Assembly (NCBI GenBank): GCA_945786935.1
Contig: CALZFY010000005.1
Location: 1-64,000, forward strand
Length of the DNA stretch: 64,000 nt
Direction of reading: 5' to 3'
From: HGM12587 sp945786935
Lineage (GTDB): Bacteria; Bacillota; Clostridia; Lachnospirales; Lachnospiraceae
The position numbers were made by a program, and so were the translations under genes. This document shows positions 63,004 through 64,000 of the stretch, in pieces (the first letter of the stretch is position 1; each line of letters opens with the position of its first letter). The notes below the pieces were generated by a model that searched no databases, was not told the DNA's origin, and saw only the letters and a program-made list of their open reading frames with translations.

Positions 63004-64000
63004 ATGAACGCTCAGAATTTATTAACAGAGGCAAAAGAAAACCAGTCAAAAATGTCGGAAAACCGCAGATATCTCCACCGTCATCCGGAGGTTGGGTTTC
63101 AGTTGGAAAACACAAAAGAATATGTAAAAAATGAATTGATTCAGATGGGATATGAACCTGCAGAGTGCGGAAGATGTGGTCTGATCGCTTTGGCAGGAGG
63201 AAAAGTGGAGGGAAAAACCTTTTTGATCCGCGCCGATATGGACGCCCTTCCTATTACAGAACAGTCCGGGGAAGACTTTTCTTCAGAAAACGAGGGCTGC
63301 ATGCACGCCTGCGGACATGATATGCACACGACCATGCTTCTTGGAGCGGCAAGACTTTTAAAGGAACATGAAGATGAGATTCAAGGAACCATAAAGCTCA
63401 TGTTTCAGGCTTCCGAAGAAACCTTTGAAGGCTCCCATGATATGATTGAGAACGGTGTATTAAAAAATCCTGATGTAGATGCAGCATTGATGATCCATAC
63501 CACCATGGGAATGCCTTTTGCCACCGGCAGCGTCATCGTTTGTGACGGCGGAGTCAGCGCACCTGCCGCAGATTATTTTGAGATCAACATTCAGGGAAAA
63601 GGCTGTCACGGTGCCATGCCACAGCTGGGAATCGATCCCATCACCATTGCAGCCCATATCATTACTGCCCTGCAGGAAATGAATGCCAGAGAGCTGGCCA
63701 TGTCCGATGAAGCTGCATTAACCATCGGAACCATTAAGGCCGGTGTAGCCAGCAATGTCATTCCTGACACGGCCAGGCTTGGAGGAACCATTCGTGTTTA
63801 CGATGAAGAGCTTAGAGCTTATATAAAGAACCGTATGGCAGAAATCGCCACCTCTATTGCAACAGCTTTTCGTGGTAGTGCTGAGGTTATCTTTACCAGC
63901 GGATGTCCAACCCTTTTAAACAATGCAGAGCTGTCAGCTTCTGTCACCAAATACTGTAAAGAGCTGTTAGGACCTTCCATGGCATTTTCAGCTTCAGACC
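63004..64000 (+). CDS. M20-family amidohydrolase, cut by the window end
   Basis: The ATG at 63004 has AGGAGG 5 nt upstream. The first 332 codons are open to the end of the window. Motifs are LHRHPEVGFQLENT, RADMDALPI, CMHACGHDMHTTMLLGAARLL, and ASEETFEGSHDMIENG, the zinc-binding and catalytic residues of M20D amidohydrolases (hippurate hydrolase, N-acyl amino acid deacylase). The substrate is not determined. It is divergent from the pilus operon. Confidence 0.85.
   Translation, partial: MNAQNLLTEAKENQSKMSENRRYLHRHPEVGFQLENTKEYVKNELIQMGYEPAECGRCGLIALAGGKVEGKTFLIRADMDALPITEQSGEDFSSENEGCMHACGHDMHTTMLLGAARLLKEHEDEIQGTIKLMFQASEETFEGSHDMIENGVLKNPDVDAALMIHTTMGMPFATGSVIVCDGGVSAPAADYFEINIQGKGCHGAMPQLGIDPITIAAHIITALQEMNARELAMSDEAALTIGTIKAGVASNVIPDTARLGGTIRVYDEELRAYIKNRMAEIATSIATAFRGSAEVIFTSGCPTLLNNAELSASVTKYCKELLGPSMAFSASD

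Overview
The window looks like chromosome from a low-GC Gram-positive gut bacterium of the Lachnospiraceae (Clostridia). The support is strong AGGAGG-type ribosome sites, a sortase-assembled LPXTG pilus operon, a GPH-family sugar importer with GH78 and GH3 glycosidases, and mobile-element proteins (TnpV, MobC, MOBP relaxase, ParM-like) of the kind common in that family. The assignment rests on protein resemblance read by eye, with no database search.

Layout. (1) 1-3.75 kb: a truncated HTH-Nudix gene, a UPF1-like helicase fused to a nuclease-like tail, and a terminator. (2) 3.76-31.5 kb: an integrated mobilizable element of about 27.7 kb, bounded by a 12-bp direct repeat (3760-3771 and 31490-31501) and carrying at each end a near-identical 18-bp tandem motif that looks like integrase arm sites. 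The right repeat lies on the stop codon of a guaA-like gene, so the element sits in the 3' end of guaA; the probable original guaA terminator is now just outside the left end. From left to right the element holds a three-TIR-protein cluster, a DUF4869-like / small P-loop ATPase / TOPRIM-like trio, a catalytically dead tyrosine-recombinase-like protein, a protein with an internal duplication that may be HEPN-like, a full set of type 3 BREX genes (brxF-brxC-pglXI-brxHII-pglZ-brxA, leftward) behind an XRE regulator and a decayed tcmP-like gene, then relaxase, mobC, a probable oriT, a ParR/ParM-like pair, tnpV, a RHH protein, integrase, excisionase and a divergent XRE repressor with three palindromic operators. 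No type IV secretion genes are visible, so it would need a helper to transfer.

(3) 31.5-45.9 kb: ordinary chromosome. It holds a guaA paralogue with a gutted glutaminase domain, a P1-family peptidase, a YitT transporter-like protein, a MATE exporter, an aldose-1-epimerase, a three-gene signalling operon (REC-GGDEF-EAL-REC, hybrid histidine kinase, HPt), an ApbE flavin transferase next to a two-repeat lipoprotein that carries two flavinylation-like TGAT motifs, and an AraC regulator. (4) 46-54 kb: a glycoside-use locus (GPH symporter, domain-permuted GH3, GH78 rhamnosidase) with a divergent AraC regulator. (5) 54.3-55.8 kb: a complete guaA. (6) 56-62.6 kb: a pilus operon (tip adhesin with a 21-bp minisatellite, major pilin, class C sortase, minor pilin) with a hairpin in its leader. 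(7) 63 kb to the end: a partial M20 amidohydrolase.

The most interesting unexplained content is the defence-like left half of the element (3.9-11.1 kb), where up to eight closely spaced leftward genes include three TIR proteins but no recognisable ThsA partner. The best candidates outside the element are the lipoprotein beside apbE and a dispersed intergenic repeat family seen only in the chromosomal parts.
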